A DNA stretch of 64,000 nt from Bacteriovoracaceae bacterium (GTDB lineage Bacteria > Bdellovibrionota > Bacteriovoracia > Bacteriovoracales > Bacteriovoracaceae). The position numbers and the translations under genes are program-made. Positions 1 through 8,785 of this stretch are shown here, one piece after another. The stretch lies in the NCBI GenBank assembly GCA_024711325.1, contig JANJTC010000002.1:124001-188000 (forward strand), given 5' to 3'. The notes under the pieces were generated by a model that searched no databases, was not told the origin of the DNA, and worked only from the letters and a program-made list of their open reading frames with translations. Numbering within the stretch: the first letter of the stretch is position 1; each line of letters opens with the position of its first letter.

Positions 1-519
1 CAGATCTGGGTTTTCAGAAATTCTCCAGAACATTCCAGACTCCGTCCCTCTCATCCCTTTTTTGCTTTTATACCATACTAGGTCTTTGGCTACTTCAGAT
101 CTTGAACAGGGAAGTCCATGGAAGATGTGAAAGTTATTAATGAAAGGTAACCCATCTACAATCCAGACCAAGTTTTTATAGAACTTTTCTCGCGAGAGTC
201 TTTCTTCATCGTTCATAGAGGAGTGTTGAAATTCAATGTATATACCATTCTCAGTTTTGACATCTGCCCTGTGAATTTCACCATTTTCTGCTACGTGAAG
301 GACTTCTCTACATCTTTCAGGAAACAATTCTTTCCATTTCCGATGCCATTCAGTCTCGTTTTCCCACCAGGGGTCGCAATTTCGTATTCTATGATGAGCC
401 CAGTGATGAACAATTCTGTCCCCGCACTTTGAGATCATTGTTGAACCACAATTATCGCAAATCCCCTTTAGACCAGGGGAAGCTTCGCGCCTAATATTAT
501 CCACTAAAGCAAATTGCAT
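1..519 (-). CDS. CoiA-like competence/nuclease protein, C-terminus cut by window edge
   Basis: I translated this frame by hand; it is open for 173 codons from an ATG at 519 and runs off the left end. It shows the CoiA layout: a Cys pair (CDNCG), then an HHWAHH motif like the HFAH motif of CoiA, then an ETEWHRKWKELFP segment. A PD-(D/E)XK-type nuclease core follows, with HRADV and IEFQHSSM carrying the expected D...ExQ residues. CoiA proteins act in DNA uptake and recombination or as nuclease-like proteins of mobile regions; which applies here is not visible. It lies just outside the repeat-bounded island. The family call is fairly sure, the function is not. Confidence 0.75.
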   Translation of the reverse strand, partial: MQFALVDNIRREASPGLKGICDNCGSTMISKCGDRIVHHWAHHRIRNCDPWWENETEWHRKWKELFPERCREVLHVAENGEIHRADVKTENGIYIEFQHSSMNDEERLSREKFYKNLVWIVDGLPFINNFHIFHGLPCSRSEVAKDLVWYKSKKGMRGTESGMFWRISENPDL

Positions 520-654
520 ATGAGTGAGGATTCCTTTGTTTTTAATTATCAAAGATGAGGTAATTGAGAAAGGGTTTGAAGATTTCACAAAAATGTACTC
601 TTGGTGTACGAGCCAAAAATACTTGTTTTATTTCAGTAGGTTGCAAAGGTCTAA

Positions 655-670
655 ACCACCTCCACCAAAA
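655..670 (+). repeat. Left copy of 16-bp direct repeat resembling ssrA 3' end (putative att site)
   Basis: The 16 bases ACCACCTCCACCAAAA recur identically, in the same orientation, at 15365-15380. The core CCACCTCCACCA is what the acceptor stem plus CCA of many tmRNA genes looks like, and ssrA 3' ends are common integration sites for islands. No T-arm precedes this copy, so it is not an ssrA gene itself. An att-site reading is inference. Confidence 0.5.
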
Positions 671-755
671 TTACGGTGGGCCCCCAAACTAATCGAAATC
701 ATTCAGGTTTTTCACACGCTCGAAAGGACGTGTGGCAGGAATGTGGCAAGCCTAT

Positions 756-2573
756 TCAGATCATACTATCAAATATGTCATCATATGAATTTTGCTTCAT
801 CTTTTCTTTCAACAACTCTAATTCTTGACTTACGACATTTGAGAATTCTTCAACTAAGTTTTGGATAATTTTTAAGTCTAATATATCAAGAAAAATTTCA
901 AAGTCCGTACTGATAGATAAGTCAAATTTCATCTTTTTATTGTGAGCAGTAGCATATTTCACTAACTGATTACTAAAATGCCTATTAATAGCTGATTGTT
1001 TGGACTGAATATTTGGAAAAAGTTGATTCATATGTTGAGAAAGAAGATATTCTGAATTCATGGATGCTATGTGAAACATAACAATATATTCACCTCCAAA
1101 ATGGGTCAACTCAAATTTTTTATGTTTTGAAACTTCTAAAAAAAAAGCTTGTACAGTTTTTGATTTAGGTGTTCCCAGTTTGGACTTTATTTTTTTTAAA
1201 TAAGGAATACTAAAAAAGTTATTGAAGGAGTTGTTATCTAGCTCGTTAAGTAACTTCACTCGCAGACTTGATAAACTGTTCCTCCCGGACATTCTTCGCA
1301 CAACAGTGTAACTTTCAAGTAAACTTGAATAATATTGTTTTTTCTTTTGAACGCTTAAGTTTGAAATTGCTTTAGCGAAAAAGTATTCCTGAATTGAACG
1401 ATGGAAGAATTTAAATTTTCCAGATTCAGATACCCAAAGTGCGAGAGATTTCAGGAAATCCATTTTTACATGGTCTGTTTCAAATTTTAATTTTAAAACG
1501 GTCTTAATTTCTAAGCATATCTTTTCTACTTCATTTTCCGAGAACTCGAATGTGTTTTTGTATGTTGCTCTTAAACAGAAAAAATTCAAAATATTCTTAA
1601 TTTCATCCCTTGATAAACCAGATTCTAAAGGCCGTTTGAATGAGTTCTTTGAAACAGTATCATGTCGTATAAAGAGAGCTTCTACAACCTGACCATAAAA
1701 TGCTGAAAGTTGGGTCGGGATTTCAGAAGAGTTGTGTTTAAAACATAAAATAAAAAGACTTAGTAAAAGTGGATTGGATAAATATTCTGTAAAGTGTTTA
1801 TAAGTATTATTGGTTATAGTTTTTTTCAGATTTATAAGAAACTCTTCTTCGAAGTATGGTTTCAGTTTTTCAATAAAAATGTATACTTCTTCTTTATCCA
1901 TCGAACACAGCTGGCAGGCTTTAAAGTTTAGCAAAATTTCTGCGAATGCATTGGGCCTGCTTGTAAGCAGAATAGGGTTTAACTTATACCTGTTTCTTGT
2001 CTCTTCTATGAATTTTGTAATAATAGGAGTGTTATCATTGGAAATTTCATCATACCCATCAAAGAAAATAATAAACGTTCCTTCTTTGAGACTTTTTTCT
2101 ATAAAGGATTTTGGAATTACATTGTCGCTTGAATTGAGTTTTTCGAAGATTAATTCAACTATAGACTCAGTACCTTTTAAATTTCTTAATTCAAGCGTTA
2201 CTGGAACCTTAAATTTTTTAACGATTGAATCTCGGAATAGGTATTGAATGAAAGTCGATTTCCCCATTCCTGCATCGCCTATCAATGTCAGATGTTTATG
2301 AGTAGAGAATAAGTTAGTAACTTCAAAATCTTCAATCTCTTTACTATTTACTAATATTTTATGTTTTTGATAAAATTGCGAGAAGCTCACTCTATTAGAA
2401 CCAAATAATATATTATTCATATAACTCGTATTTTCGAGTTGGGTCATTAAATATTTCTCAATATTTTTGGATGCAAATAACCTCTCTTTCAAATCAAATA
2501 TCTGGCCTTTAAAGTCATCGTAAAGGCATTTTGCAAAGGCAGCTACAACTTCTGATTCACCTTCTGTTAACAT
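756..2573 (-). CDS. NACHT-domain STAND NTPase (bacterial NLR-like)
   Basis: A 605-residue protein with a P-loop GDAGMGKST at about 99-107. A NACHT-style Walker B, FIIFFDGYDE (about 168-177), has the small residue after the first Asp and more acidic residues downstream. A sensor-like LLTSRPNAF follows near 202-210. The region after the NTPase is helical and includes FHRSIQEYFFAKAI, typical of NACHT proteins. The N-terminal ~90 residues show no effector domain I recognise. Bacterial NACHT proteins are often anti-phage sensors acting by abortive infection; that role is inferred from family and from the island. The start is supported by a GAGGT ribosome site a few bases upstream. It stands alone, 86 bp from the left putative att copy. 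Confidence 0.8.
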   Translation of the reverse strand: MLTEGESEVVAAFAKCLYDDFKGQIFDLKERLFASKNIEKYLMTQLENTSYMNNILFGSNRVSFSQFYQKHKILVNSKEIEDFEVTNLFSTHKHLTLIGDAGMGKSTFIQYLFRDSIVKKFKVPVTLELRNLKGTESIVELIFEKLNSSDNVIPKSFIEKSLKEGTFIIFFDGYDEISNDNTPIITKFIEETRNRYKLNPILLTSRPNAFAEILLNFKACQLCSMDKEEVYIFIEKLKPYFEEEFLINLKKTITNNTYKHFTEYLSNPLLLSLFILCFKHNSSEIPTQLSAFYGQVVEALFIRHDTVSKNSFKRPLESGLSRDEIKNILNFFCLRATYKNTFEFSENEVEKICLEIKTVLKLKFETDHVKMDFLKSLALWVSESGKFKFFHRSIQEYFFAKAISNLSVQKKKQYYSSLLESYTVVRRMSGRNSLSSLRVKLLNELDNNSFNNFFSIPYLKKIKSKLGTPKSKTVQAFFLEVSKHKKFELTHFGGEYIVMFHIASMNSEYLLSQHMNQLFPNIQSKQSAINRHFSNQLVKYATAHNKKMKFDLSISTDFEIFLDILDLKIIQNLVEEFSNVVSQELELLKEKMKQNSYDDIFDSMI

Positions 2574-2664
2574 ACGACCTCAAATTTAAATTGTTATGTC
2601 TGTTTATCGGAGATTTAAATTTCAACTAAACTTAAGATTTAGGTTTGAGTAAGGGTGGATCCCC

Positions 2665-3570
2665 TTACTCAAACCTGATTAAATCTATAAAATATCTTAA
2701 AAAGTCTGCATCCAAATGCGCATAAATCATCGTCGTCTGAATATCAGAATGCCCCAATAGCTTTTGAAGGGTATAGAGGTTTCCTCCATTCATCATAAAG
2801 TGACTTGCAAACGTATGCCTGAGATAATGAAAACAAATAATCTTTGAAAGGCCCGCTTCACCTTGGGCCACCATAAAATGTCTTTCTGTCACATGGTTGT
2901 AGTCCAGGTGATCTCCATTCGCTTCAGTGAAGACAAACTGATCGTTTAAACGCTCTTTAAAGCGTTTTTCGAGAATGGTCCTTACCTTGGCATTCATTGG
3001 GATGAAACGGCTTTTGTGAGTCTTTGTGGTGTGTTTAAGACCTCTTCGACCTAAACTGCGTGAAACCGCAATTTGACCATTCACGAAGTGCACTTTGTCA
3101 CACATGAGACCTAGTATTTCACCTAATCTCATGCCGGTATTCAAGGTCACTACATAAAGATCATAAAAGGGATCATTCTTTACATATTCAAAGAAGGTTT
3201 TGATTTCTTCTTTTGACCAATAGGTGAGATCCCTAGGCGGTTCCTTAAGTTCCGGATATCCTTTGACAGGGTTTTTCAAAAGATTATTTAATCTGACCGC
3301 ATCGTTAAGGACTGTCTTAAAGACCATCATTACTTTATTCACAGTTCTTGGGTGTAAAGCATCTTGTTTTCGATGGCTCGAGCGTGACGGATAATATTGT
3401 CTTTAAGCTTAAAGTCAGCCACGATAGGGTAGATATAGTTTTCAGATCTCCGATATAGTTTCGCTAAGTCTGAGGTGACTTACGATTTTTGACCTCATTT
3501 TGATACCAATCTTCTGCAAATTCTTGTTTAGCGAGAAGTCTCTCAAATCTAATTTTACTTGTAAGTCTGT
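2665..3570 (-). pseudogene. Tyrosine recombinase/integrase, decayed 5' half
   Basis: The intact part (2665-3342, about 225 codons) is the catalytic domain of a phage-type integrase. It carries the Arg in TGMRLGEI, the HYLRH box, the LLGHSD His and the nucleophile Tyr in MIYAHL. Upstream the same strand still encodes recognisable N-terminal pieces (AKQEFAEDWYQNEVKNR near 3480-3545; a segment ending LHPRTVNK just before 3342). They fall in different frames separated by stops, so the DNA-binding half has been destroyed by frameshifts. It probably once moved the island. The 5' limit is uncertain because it runs into a serine-recombinase remnant. Confidence 0.75.
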
Positions 3571-3866
3571 GTAGCCTTCATGATAAATTGGATACAACAT
3601 CGGCTGGTGGGAAATTGATTTTTCATATTTTTGGAGCTCTGGCTGACTTTGAACTAGAGCTTATTAGAGAACGAACGAAGTCTGGGCTTGAAGCTGCAAA
3701 AGCAAGGGGAAGAGTAGGTGTCAGGCCCTCAGTAATAGGCTCTGACGATGTTTCATTACTGAAGCGCCTATATAACACGAATGAAATAGGAGTTTCGGAG
3801 TTATGTCAGAAATTCAATATCTCAAAAGCGACCATGTATCGAGTTCTGAATAGTAACAATTCATAA
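3560..3866 (+). pseudogene. Serine recombinase (resolvase/invertase), C-terminal remnant
   Basis: Only the end of the catalytic domain and the C-terminal helix-turn-helix remain. A DTTSAGGKLIFHIFGALADF segment and LELIRERTKSGLEAAKARGR lead into an HTH (VSELCQKFNISKATMYRVL). These match Tn3-resolvase/Hin-type recombinases, but the N-terminal ~90 residues with the catalytic Ser are missing. The longest open frame would start at a TTG at 3588. It lies head to head with the broken integrase, so the join near 3560-3590 is a deletion or insertion scar. Confidence 0.75.
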
Positions 3867-3883
3867 AGAACCTAACTCAAATA

Positions 3884-5161
3884 TTAACGAGCTATATTAA
3901 CTTCGATCATGTCTCTTGCAACTACAACATTGTTTTGGACTGCATAGCATTCCACGTAATGCTCTCCATTGAAGTCACTCGTTTCATGTCTGTTTCTAAA
4001 CCCTTTGTCAGAGAAGATTTGGCCTCTAATGAGGTCACGTTTCTCTGCTTCTGAGCCGATATTCTTCACTTTCCAGTACAAGTCATAGTTACCTTTAAGA
4101 TTGTGAGCTGCGAGTACAAATTCCAAATCGAATCTTGATTTCAAAAATGGAATGTTGGATAGAAAATCTGGTCTAAAACCATCTTGGGTCACCTTGCAAT
4201 CGAGTCTAATCTCAGAACGGATATTTACTGGGAATTCATCTTCAATAAATTCCTCAGTATCCCTGAAGGTGGCTTTTTCATTATCAATTTTTACTTTTAC
4301 AGGGAAGGCTCTTCCGAATACACGTTTCCAGAACTTTCGGGCCTGTTCTAGGCCTTCGTTATCTAAAGCACTTTTGCAATTCTTTTTAGCCTTCTTTGCT
4401 TTCCCGTTAAATTTTCCAGAGGAATAAACTTTTTGATTACTTCCAGGCACGAACCAGTATTCTTGCTCATCGTTTAGCTCGGCAAGATAGATAAAAAAGG
4501 CTTCAGACATATTTCCAAACTTTCCGTATCCGATCGAATGAAATTCTTTCTTCTCTTTGAGGAAGTTGTAGCAAAGTGTATCTATTAACAGGCCTCCCAT
4601 TGGAACGCCATTACGATTCTTCCATGAACGCACCATTTGGCAGAGTTTTTTTAATATTCCACCTGAATCGGCATCTAGCTTAGTGATCTCATCGATTTCT
4701 TCTTTGGGTTTTGTAATCTTCCATGACCCGCCGTCATTAGTGTCTGGATACCTATAGGAACCGTCTGAAAGTTTAAAGCCTGGAACTAATTCAATTTTAT
4801 AATCTGAATGTTCAAAGACAACAACTTGACCATCGGCTGAAATGTCACTGTTAGGGTACTTCTCAAGAAGCGTTACTTTGACTTCTTGTAACAAAGCGGA
4901 CTGGCCCTTTGTCTCGTATGCATTGAATCTATCATACATCTCTGATGGAAGGTCATAAATGATATCAATGTCACTGGTACCATTGATGCCGGTCTCTCTT
5001 CCAATTGAGCCCACATTTAAGCGATTGTCTGTTTCACTTTCAAGTTCTCTAAAAGCATGATTGCACTTTTTTGTAACCCCTTCAATACTTGTATTGATGT
5101 CGTCAGAGTTTTTGATTTTCAAATTTTCCAGAAATTTTTCGAATTCTTTCTCAGACTGCAT
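3884..5161 (-). CDS. CD-NTase (SMODS) with AGS-C sensor domain, third gene of CBASS-like operon
   Basis: About 425 residues. The N-terminal nucleotidyltransferase has GSIGRET at 51-57, the metal-binding Asp pair at D64/D66 (SDIDII) and a third acid E124 in YKIELVP, so the active site looks intact. The last ~125 residues match the adenylyl/guanylyl-and-SMODS C-terminal sensor domain (AGS-C), ending with GEHYVECYAVQNN and VVARD. Such enzymes make cyclic oligonucleotides upon phage infection. I prefer the ATG at 5161, because GGGGATA lies just upstream and the SLATT stop is 2 nt away. A longer start at 5179 has no ribosome site and overlaps the previous gene. This is the second CD-NTase in one operon. 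Confidence 0.85.
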   Translation of the reverse strand: MQSEKEFEKFLENLKIKNSDDINTSIEGVTKKCNHAFRELESETDNRLNVGSIGRETGINGTSDIDIIYDLPSEMYDRFNAYETKGQSALLQEVKVTLLEKYPNSDISADGQVVVFEHSDYKIELVPGFKLSDGSYRYPDTNDGGSWKITKPKEEIDEITKLDADSGGILKKLCQMVRSWKNRNGVPMGGLLIDTLCYNFLKEKKEFHSIGYGKFGNMSEAFFIYLAELNDEQEYWFVPGSNQKVYSSGKFNGKAKKAKKNCKSALDNEGLEQARKFWKRVFGRAFPVKVKIDNEKATFRDTEEFIEDEFPVNIRSEIRLDCKVTQDGFRPDFLSNIPFLKSRFDLEFVLAAHNLKGNYDLYWKVKNIGSEAEKRDLIRGQIFSDKGFRNRHETSDFNGEHYVECYAVQNNVVVARDMIEVNIAR

Positions 5162-5163
5162 AT

Positions 5164-5778
5164 CTATATCCCCGCACATGCTAAGAGGGAGTTAAATACC
5201 CCCAAGTTACAAAGAACAATAGCTCCGATGACTAAAATTATTAAAAGCATTAATGCTTTCGTGGATGCCGGCACTTTGTCTTTCCAGAATGTGAGCTCAA
5301 GTTCATTAACAAACCAATCAGGAGTGCATTCCCAGAATACTTTGTAATGAGCAAAGACACCGCTTCCCCAGACTTGTTGGTATGTGGATTGGGCATTTAG
5401 TTTCTCGTTAATAATTTTCAACTCTTCTTCTAACTTATTTAAGTCGATGTCCTCGTTAGATTTTGCTTTGTCGTAGATGACTCTCGTGTCGTAATAGAGC
5501 TTTGTTAGTTCCTTACCAGTGTCTTCGTACTTCTTCTTGTCATGATAAGAATTAAGATGCCAGATAGCGAAACCAAGTATTATTGAGATTACCGAGAAGG
5601 GTTTTTCCCAGTTAGGAAATTGATAGGCCAATAGAACTATACCTAGCCCCGTAGTGGCAATCCCGAAATAAGCCGGAACAGTTTCAACAATTTCGTAAGT
5701 GGCGAAGTGTCTCTTGGCACCAAACAATAGATGATAACCTGTTTGGGCACTTCGTGTTGCAAGGGATTCTCTACTCAT
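5164..5778 (-). CDS. SLATT-domain membrane effector of CBASS-like operon
   Basis: About 204 residues from the ATG at 5778. The N-terminus has GYHLLFGAKRHFATYE, the pattern preceding the membrane hairpin of SLATT (SMODS/SLOG-associating 2TM) proteins. Two membrane segments follow (about VPAYFGIATTGLGIVLLAYQ and SVISIILGFAIW), then a charged helical region. A further hydrophobic stretch lies near the C-terminus (ALMLLIILVIGAIVL). SLATT proteins are predicted pore-forming killers triggered by a nucleotide second messenger. The open frame extends 33 codons upstream, but that part overlaps the previous gene, so the ATG 2 nt after its stop is the likely start. It is sandwiched between two CD-NTase genes. 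Confidence 0.8.
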   Translation of the reverse strand: MSRESLATRSAQTGYHLLFGAKRHFATYEIVETVPAYFGIATTGLGIVLLAYQFPNWEKPFSVISIILGFAIWHLNSYHDKKKYEDTGKELTKLYYDTRVIYDKAKSNEDIDLNKLEEELKIINEKLNAQSTYQQVWGSGVFAHYKVFWECTPDWFVNELELTFWKDKVPASTKALMLLIILVIGAIVLCNLGVFNSLLACAGI

Positions 5779-5780
5779 GA

Positions 5781-6719
5781 TTAACCTATAAATTCCTTTC
5801 CAAAAATTTTCTGCCATTCTTCTGTAGCTTCTTTGGATTGCCCTTTTGACTCCCGGCTCATCGCCTCTAAGCACCAATCTAAGGCTCGTTCAGCTTTATT
5901 GTGCCACTCACTTCCGATATTAATTAATTCATCTGTAGAAGGATCGGTAATGTATGGCCCGAATAGCGTGATGCTTTTGTTGTAAAGCCACCTGTAAAAT
6001 TCTTTAAGAAGTAAGTCGTAACGAGATGGTTGGCATGCCTTATCTTCATATGCAGACATGAACTCTTGTGCCAGTATTTCGAGGTAAAAAGATTTCAGAG
6101 GGACGGCATTGTTCCGTTTCCAGCTTTTAAGCATTTTGATCAATGGGACAGTGTTACCATCACAGTTTTTGTTTGATGCTGTTAAGGATTCAGCCTCTTT
6201 ATAAGGATTGGTCTCAACCCAGTTACCGGAAGACTTGGTATCTGCAATTCTAAATTTCTCTGTGCCAGGAATTTCAAAACAGGGAACAATCTCAACAGAG
6301 AATGAGCTTGCGTATTTCACAACGATTACCTGACGATCAGCTTTTAGTTCAGTTACAGGGAAGTGAGTGTCTATCGTCCTCTTCACCTCTTGAAGAAATT
6401 CGGACTGAGCGTTACGTGAAGAAAGTAGGTACTTCCAAAAAGTATATTTTTCATACATCGTCTGAGGTAAGACGAGCATGATATCCAAATCTGATGGTGG
6501 TTTTATGGCAGTATTTTTTCCATAGCTTCCGACAACAAAACATCTGGATCCCGGAAAGGCTGAAGCCATCTTTAAACGAATTGCGAGAAGCCTTTCTGAG
6601 GCATCTTTCTTTTGTGCGGTTGTGAGTTCAATATTTGCCAAGAAACGATTAAATTTGGCACCCGTGCCTGGAATGGCTGCGGCTGCACTTCGATTCATGA
6701 TTTGAGAGTAATCTTTCAT
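5781..6719 (-). CDS. CD-NTase (SMODS nucleotidyltransferase), first gene of CBASS-like operon
   Basis: 312 residues with the CD-NTase core: GSYGKNT at 64-70, Asp pair D77/D79 in SDLDIML, and third acid E143 in VEIVPCFEI. The helical half (IKMLKSWKRNNAVPLKSFYLE) matches the family's OAS-like domain. It lacks the AGS-C domain present in the operon's other CD-NTase, so the two are not recent duplicates. The start is supported by AGGATGG a few bases upstream. The stop is followed 2 nt later by the SLATT start. It likely makes, or helps make, the cyclic nucleotide that opens the SLATT protein. The product and the reason for two cyclase-like genes cannot be read from sequence. Confidence 0.85.
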   Translation of the reverse strand: MKDYSQIMNRSAAAAIPGTGAKFNRFLANIELTTAQKKDASERLLAIRLKMASAFPGSRCFVVGSYGKNTAIKPPSDLDIMLVLPQTMYEKYTFWKYLLSSRNAQSEFLQEVKRTIDTHFPVTELKADRQVIVVKYASSFSVEIVPCFEIPGTEKFRIADTKSSGNWVETNPYKEAESLTASNKNCDGNTVPLIKMLKSWKRNNAVPLKSFYLEILAQEFMSAYEDKACQPSRYDLLLKEFYRWLYNKSITLFGPYITDPSTDELINIGSEWHNKAERALDWCLEAMSRESKGQSKEATEEWQKIFGKEFIG

Positions 6720-7133
6720 TCACCATCCTGGGCTAAATTAGATTTGCTATTAAGCGTAGGACGCGTAGGGGCAGATGGAAAGCAAAAAATCTATATATAG
6801 TGGTTGTGACATTTTCCTGACAGGCTTATTACTAGATATCGTTCCAGGAATCCTCTTTGTCGCGAGACAGTATAGGTGGTTCGACACTCTTTGAAGGAGT
6901 GAATGAAAAACTTGTACATGCAATGTGAAGTTGGCTTGGAACCTCTTTATCATTTTTGAAGCTGTTCTTATTTAAGATCAGATTAAGCTTTTCTCACAAG
7001 GGCAAATGAGGCAAACAAAAGTTTGCTATCCGATTTGGGTAGCATTTCAAAGGCACGGGTAAGGTGAGCTCAGCGCCTCAAAATTGAATTTTGTGGATAT
7101 TGAGAATCGCAAGATTTTCAGTTCATTTTTATT
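6720..7133. other. Divergent intergenic region between CBASS-like and hsd operons
   Basis: About 410 bp without a convincing gene. Two short open frames here (6612-6800 forward, 6750-6953 reverse) have no family resemblance and overlap implausibly. It must hold the promoters of both divergent operons. I saw no operator palindrome or recognisable remnant that I would defend. Confidence 0.4.
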
Positions 7134-7232
7134 ATGAATGGATGCGGCGTGACTAAGATTGACATACCCACCTCGACTCAAGCTAAAATCTTGAGATTAC
7201 TAGAAAAATTTGAAGAACAGGAAGTAAGATGA
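7134..7232 (+). CDS. Possible 32-residue leader ORF coupled to hsdM
   Basis: ATG at 7134, stop TGA at 7230-7232, overlapping the hsdM ATG as ATGA. The peptide ends in an amphipathic helix-like stretch ([16 protein letters not shown]) and resembles nothing I know. The only support is the four-base stop/start overlap, the same junction as hsdM/hsdS. It could be a translational leader, a truncated gene, or chance. Confidence 0.3.
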   Translation: MNGCGVTKIDIPTSTQAKILRLLEKFEEQEVR

Positions 7233-8785
7233 CTAGCACTCAACAACGCGCAGCTCTGCAGCGCCAAATCTGGCAAATTGCCAACGATGTACGAGGTGCC
7301 GTCGATGGCTGGGATTTCAAGCAGTATGTGCTGGGAGCACTGTTTTACCGCTTCATCAGCGAAAACTTTGCAAATTATATCGAAGGTGGCGACGAGAACA
7401 TCGATTACGGCGATCTGTCCGACGGTTCTATAACCCCCGAAGTCAAAGATGACGCCATTAAGACCAAAGGCTATTTCATCTATCCAAGTCAATTGTTTGC
7501 TAAGGTCGTTGTAAACGCCAGCACCAATGAAAGCTTGAACACGGACCTAGCTACCATCTTCGCTACAATTGAATCATCTGCAAATGGCTACCCATCCGAG
7601 CACGACATTAAAGGCTTATTTGCTGACTTCGACACCACCAGCAACCGCCTAGGCAATACAGTTAAGGACAAAAATGCACGTCTGGCTGCCGTACTTAAGG
7701 GTGTCGATGAGCTAGATTTTGGAGACTTTGATGCCAGCCATATCGACCTTTTTGGCGATGCCTATGAATTCCTCATTTCCAACTATGCCGCCAATGCGGG
7801 TAAATCGGGTGGTGAGTTTTTTACCCCTCAGAATGTATCCCGTTTGATTGCTATGTTGGCCATGCATAAGCAAACCAGCGTCAACAAGATTTACGACCCA
7901 GCATGCGGCTCTGGCTCACTCTTATTGCAAGCAAAGAAACACTTTGATGCTCACATAATTGAAGAGGGATTTTTTGGCCAAGAGATCAACCACACAACTT
8001 ACAACTTGGCGCGGATGAACATGTTTTTACACAATATTAACTATGACAAGTTCAATATCCAGCTAGGCAACACTCTCATTGAACCACATTTTGGTAAGGA
8101 CAAACCTTTCGATGCTATCGTCTCCAATCCGCCGTATTCAGTGAAGTGGATAGGCTCCGACGATCCAACCCTGATCAACGACGAGCGCTTTGCTCCAGCT
8201 GGCGTTTTGGCACCTAAGTCCAAAGCAGACTTTGCTTTTGTTCTGCACGCTCTCAACTATCTCTCCAGCAAAGGGCGTGCTGCCATTGTGTGCTTCCCTG
8301 GTATTTTTTACCGTAGCGGAGCCGAACAGAAAATTCGGCAATATTTGGTGGATAACAACTATGTAGAGACTGTGATTTCATTAGCGCCAAATTTGTTTTA
8401 TGGCACTTCTATTACGGTGGATATTCTGGTGCTTTCTAAACACAAGACGGACACAACGACACAGTTCATAAATGCCAGTAATTTATTTAAAAAAGAAGCT
8501 AATAACAACGTACTGCTAAATAAACACATCGACCAAATTATGGAGGTGTTCGACAGTAAGGCAAGTGTGAAACACTTTGCCAAATCTGTTAACTTAGATG
8601 TTATCGCCGCGAACGAATACAACTTGTCGGTTAGCAGTTATGTCAACCCTAAAAGCAATCAGGAAACTGTAGATATAGTGCAACTGAATGCTGAACTAAA
8701 AATCAGCGTATCGCGGATTGATGAGTTACGTGCTCAGATTAATACGTTTGTTGCAAAGGTCGATGGCCAAGGGCTTGAGCCATGA
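7229..8785 (+). CDS. hsdM: Type I restriction-modification, methyltransferase subunit HsdM
   Basis: 518 residues, the usual size for HsdM. An N-terminal helical domain precedes the N6-adenine methyltransferase fold. That fold shows SGGEFFTPQ (about 191-199), the SAM-binding [12 protein letters not shown] (about 223-234) and catalytic NPPYSVKW (about 300-307). It methylates adenine in the site chosen by HsdS and is part of the M2S and R2M2S complexes. It is the first solid gene of hsdM-hsdS-prrC-hsdR; its stop overlaps the hsdS start by 4 nt (ATGA). The DNA looks less AT-rich than its neighbours, consistent with separate transfer of this operon. Confidence 0.95.
   Translation: MTSTQQRAALQRQIWQIANDVRGAVDGWDFKQYVLGALFYRFISENFANYIEGGDENIDYGDLSDGSITPEVKDDAIKTKGYFIYPSQLFAKVVVNASTNESLNTDLATIFATIESSANGYPSEHDIKGLFADFDTTSNRLGNTVKDKNARLAAVLKGVDELDFGDFDASHIDLFGDAYEFLISNYAANAGKSGGEFFTPQNVSRLIAMLAMHKQTSVNKIYDPACGSGSLLLQAKKHFDAHIIEEGFFGQEINHTTYNLARMNMFLHNINYDKFNIQLGNTLIEPHFGKDKPFDAIVSNPPYSVKWIGSDDPTLINDERFAPAGVLAPKSKADFAFVLHALNYLSSKGRAAIVCFPGIFYRSGAEQKIRQYLVDNNYVETVISLAPNLFYGTSITVDILVLSKHKTDTTTQFINASNLFKKEANNNVLLNKHIDQIMEVFDSKASVKHFAKSVNLDVIAANEYNLSVSSYVNPKSNQETVDIVQLNAELKISVSRIDELRAQINTFVAKVDGQGLEP

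Noticed and set aside
223-432. 69-codon forward open frame
   Set aside because: It lies opposite the CoiA-like gene, whose own strand shows clear family motifs, and it has none.
655-670. A real tRNA or tmRNA gene at the direct repeats
   Set aside because: No T-arm (GGTTCRANNCC) or other stems precede either copy, so they are at most 3'-end fragments.
524-868. 114-codon forward open frame across the left repeat
   Set aside because: It overlaps the NACHT gene end on the other strand, is rich in random-looking content and spans the putative att site.
1810-2247. 145-codon forward open frame
   Set aside because: Shadow of the NACHT gene, opposite its Walker motifs.
6750-6953. 67-codon reverse open frame upstream of the CBASS operon
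   Set aside because: No family resemblance, no ribosome site, and it sits where the promoters should be.
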